This document shows positions 62,551-64,000 of a stretch of DNA of 64,000 nt, in pieces. The position numbers were made by a program, and so were the translations under genes. The notes beneath the pieces are model-generated. The model saw only the letters and a program-made list of their open reading frames with translations, made no database searches and was not told the origin of the DNA. Every line of letters starts with the position of its first letter. Position 1 is the stretch's first letter. Origin of the DNA: Gracilaria gracilis (Eukaryota > Rhodophyta > Florideophyceae > Gracilariales > Gracilariaceae); contig JARGSG010000194.1 in assembly GCA_030374805.1 (NCBI GenBank), positions 1-64,000 of the forward strand, given 5' to 3'.

Positions 62551-63173
62551 AGATCCTTTCGAGGAAAGACACCGCTGACGCGGACTCGGAACACTTGAGT
62601 GTTCTTCGTCGACCGTGGATACGGGTAGAGAAAAACCGGTTCCCGTATAGAGTCCTCGTGATGGCCAAGCGTAACTATAAAGTTTACACCGACCTTGGCC
62701 TCAGTACCCAGTTTATGGTGCGCACTCTCACGGTATTAGACACCCGTGCAGGACCAAACTTTGTCGTGGAGTCCCTCCTGCCACCGCTGGTGCGAACACG
62801 TATTCGCCGCGAAGCGACGCCCGAAGTCGCCGACGCAAATAACAACCCGTTAACAACGGTGGGAACAATCGACTTATTCGTGCGTTTGGGGACCTCCGTG
62901 GTCAAGCTCGACTTTGTGGTATGTCGGTCATTGGCTGCCCCAGTTATTTTGGGATGTGATTACTGCGACAGATTTGTCGACGCAGTCAGACCCCGCCTCA
63001 GGCGTGTGGAATTCGAAGACGGTTCGTCGGTCCCGATAGTTCGTCGGCCGCTGAAGCGTGCATCGAGGAAACAAGTTCCACTACCTGCTGCGCAGGAACC
63101 ACCACCGGCGACTCGTGAGTCCACAAAACTCCGCATCGCAGCCTCGGTATGCATTCCACCAGATCCCAAGTAA
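62547..63173 (+). CDS. Gypsy-B copy 2 aspartic protease region
   Basis: One open frame from MAKRNYKVYTDLGLSTQFMV through the active site VLDTRAGPNFVVESLLPP to VILGCDYCDRF. The catalytic triplet reads DTRAG where copy 1 has DTGAG, so the Gly of the active-site loop is changed to Arg and activity is doubtful. The frame ends at TAA 63171-63173 (CIPPDPK) and continues in another frame from 63149. Confidence 0.75.
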   Translation: MKILSRKDTADADSEHLSVLRRPWIRVEKNRFPYRVLVMAKRNYKVYTDLGLSTQFMVRTLTVLDTRAGPNFVVESLLPPLVRTRIRREATPEVADANNNPLTTVGTIDLFVRLGTSVVKLDFVVCRSLAAPVILGCDYCDRFVDAVRPRLRRVEFEDGSSVPIVRRPLKRASRKQVPLPAAQEPPPATRESTKLRIAASVCIPPDPK

Positions 63174-63694
63174 TGGTGCAGGTCCATTCCCGTCAACACG
63201 GCCTTCGGGTTATTCAACCCATTTCCTCGTTGTACGAGAAGTATCATCTCGCAGTGGCGAACGGTGTTGCACAGGTGTCACCGAATGCTCCTTTCCGGAT
63301 ACTTGTTGCCAATATTGGCAACATCCCCCAGTATCTGGTAAAGCACCAAGTCATTGGATCGGTCACACCGCACCCACTCGCGATGCTCCCTACCCGAATG
63401 ACGGCTGCCGATGTCCTCGGTTTGGTTTCCTCAAAAGAGGGCGACAATCAGGGACACCCCGACGTTCCGTCTAAGGAGGGGGAGGATACTCTCGTCACAA
63501 CTCCGGTTTCAACGGATAAATTACCGAGTGACTCGGAAGCCGCGCCTGCGCCTGAATCCGGTCCGGAACATGGCCTGACGAGCTATGACCGGATTGATCC
63601 CGTGAAGGCTCTTGAGGAGCTCGATCTCAGCCACGTGCCGGAATCACACCGTGAATGGCTGAGAGATATGTTACGGGAATTTACCCCAATGTGA
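63149..63694 (+). pseudogene. Gypsy-B copy 2 protease-RT linker
   Basis: Carries GLRVIQPISSLYEKYHLAVA and the linker ending REWLRDMLREFTPM. It stops at a TGA (63692-63694) exactly where copy 1 has TGG (Trp of TMWDGSLGE). The polypurine run TCTAAGGAGGGGGAGGA lies at about 63470. Confidence 0.75.
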
Positions 63695-64000
63695 GATGGA
63701 TCTCTTGGTGAGATAAATACAACGGAACACCGGATTGATTTGCTACCGGACGCGCGACCCGTTTCGCAACCCCCTTACAGGGCAGGACCGAAGGCTCGGG
63801 AAGAAGAGCAGTTCCAAGTGGACAAGATGCTCCGCGCAGGCGTGATTGAGCCCGCTCAGTCACCCTGGGCGTCCCCAGTAGTACTGGCAATCAAGGCTGA
63901 CGGAACCTGGAGGTTCTGTGTCGACTACCGCCGGCTCAATGCCGTGACGATCAGGGACACGTACCCAATCCCTCGCATGGACGAGTGCATCGATTTGCTC
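63695..64000 (+). pseudogene. Gypsy-B copy 2 reverse transcriptase, 3' partial
   Basis: Open to the window end in the same frame as the linker: DGSLGEINTTEHRIDLLPD, QFQVDKMLRAGVIEPAQSPW, VLAIKADGTWRFCVDYRRLN, YPIPRMDECIDLL. The catalytic YLDD box would lie beyond the end. Confidence 0.85.

Larger units (their letters stand above)
59376..64000 (+). mobile_element. Gypsy-B copy 2, 5' half (continues beyond the window)
   Basis: 5' LTR, primer site (TGGTCTCCCGAC at 60152-60163), gag, protease and the start of RT, cut by the window end. Same family as 40851-49813, with the same order and clearly alignable proteins. Its 3' half, including the antisense-ORF segment, is outside the window. Confidence 0.88.

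Noticed and set aside
1-64000. CRISPR arrays, operons, Shine-Dalgarno sites and prophage
   Set aside because: The window is eukaryotic. No spaced direct repeats of CRISPR type, no gene clusters with short spacing and no phage genes are seen.

Overview
The window is eukaryotic nuclear DNA. It has long non-coding stretches, single-exon host genes with signal peptides and some TATA boxes, a few spliceosomal-type introns (GTAAGT/GTATGT...AG), and a dense set of nested transposable elements: a MULE, three Ty3/gypsy copies of two families, Ty1/copia, short LTR elements and MITE-like repeats. Intron-poor secreted-protein genes, a bacterial-type secreted haloalkane dehalogenase and an atypical copia reverse transcriptase would fit a red macroalga such as Chondrus. 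Nothing in the sequence proves this, so the organism call is an inference of modest confidence.

Layout. 1-24.8 kb is the host-gene part. It holds a 5'-truncated vWA-domain gene (1-588), a three-TM protein of unknown function (3304-4692), a decayed Cys-rich gene (5335-5905), a broken C2H2 zinc-finger gene (7038-7917, minus), a secreted haloalkane dehalogenase (10827-11798, minus), a zinc-finger remnant (about 13 kb), two small secreted Cys-rich proteins (15126-15626 plus; 16759-17097 minus), a 16-bp minisatellite (19.2 kb), a 612-aa secreted Cys/Pro-rich protein (20173-22011) and a second vWA protein (23170-23850). Small repeats and a 296-bp LTR-like insertion lie between them.

24.9-31.0 kb is an end-to-end MULE with long terminal inverted repeats and a perfect 9-bp target duplication. 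It carries a C48 (Ulp1-like) protease/zinc-cluster ORF that overlaps a DDE/SWIM transposase ORF. A third vWA gene, frameshifted, follows at 32.4 kb.

33.1-64.0 kb is a transposon graveyard. Ty3-A (33114-40250, minus) has both LTRs; its integrase was hit by a short LTR element, whose LTR was hit in turn by a TIR element (three nesting levels). Gypsy-B copy 1 (40851-49813, plus) sits inside a copia gag-protease (minus) and carries a 658-codon antisense ORF between pol and the 3' LTR. Then come a putative CMC/Plavaka-like transposase with a nested TIR element, a probable multi-exon gene of unknown function (55.1-56.7 kb), a copia RT/RNase H block (57261-58875, minus) ending at two long hairpins, and the 5' half of gypsy-B copy 2 (59376 to the window end).

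The host genes show no operon-like organisation. The vWA genes (1-588, 23170-23850, 32363-33044) are a dispersed family whose members differ in MIDAS conservation and integrity. In the element ORFs several conserved tryptophans are replaced by TGA or TAG, which suggests mutational decay by transitions.
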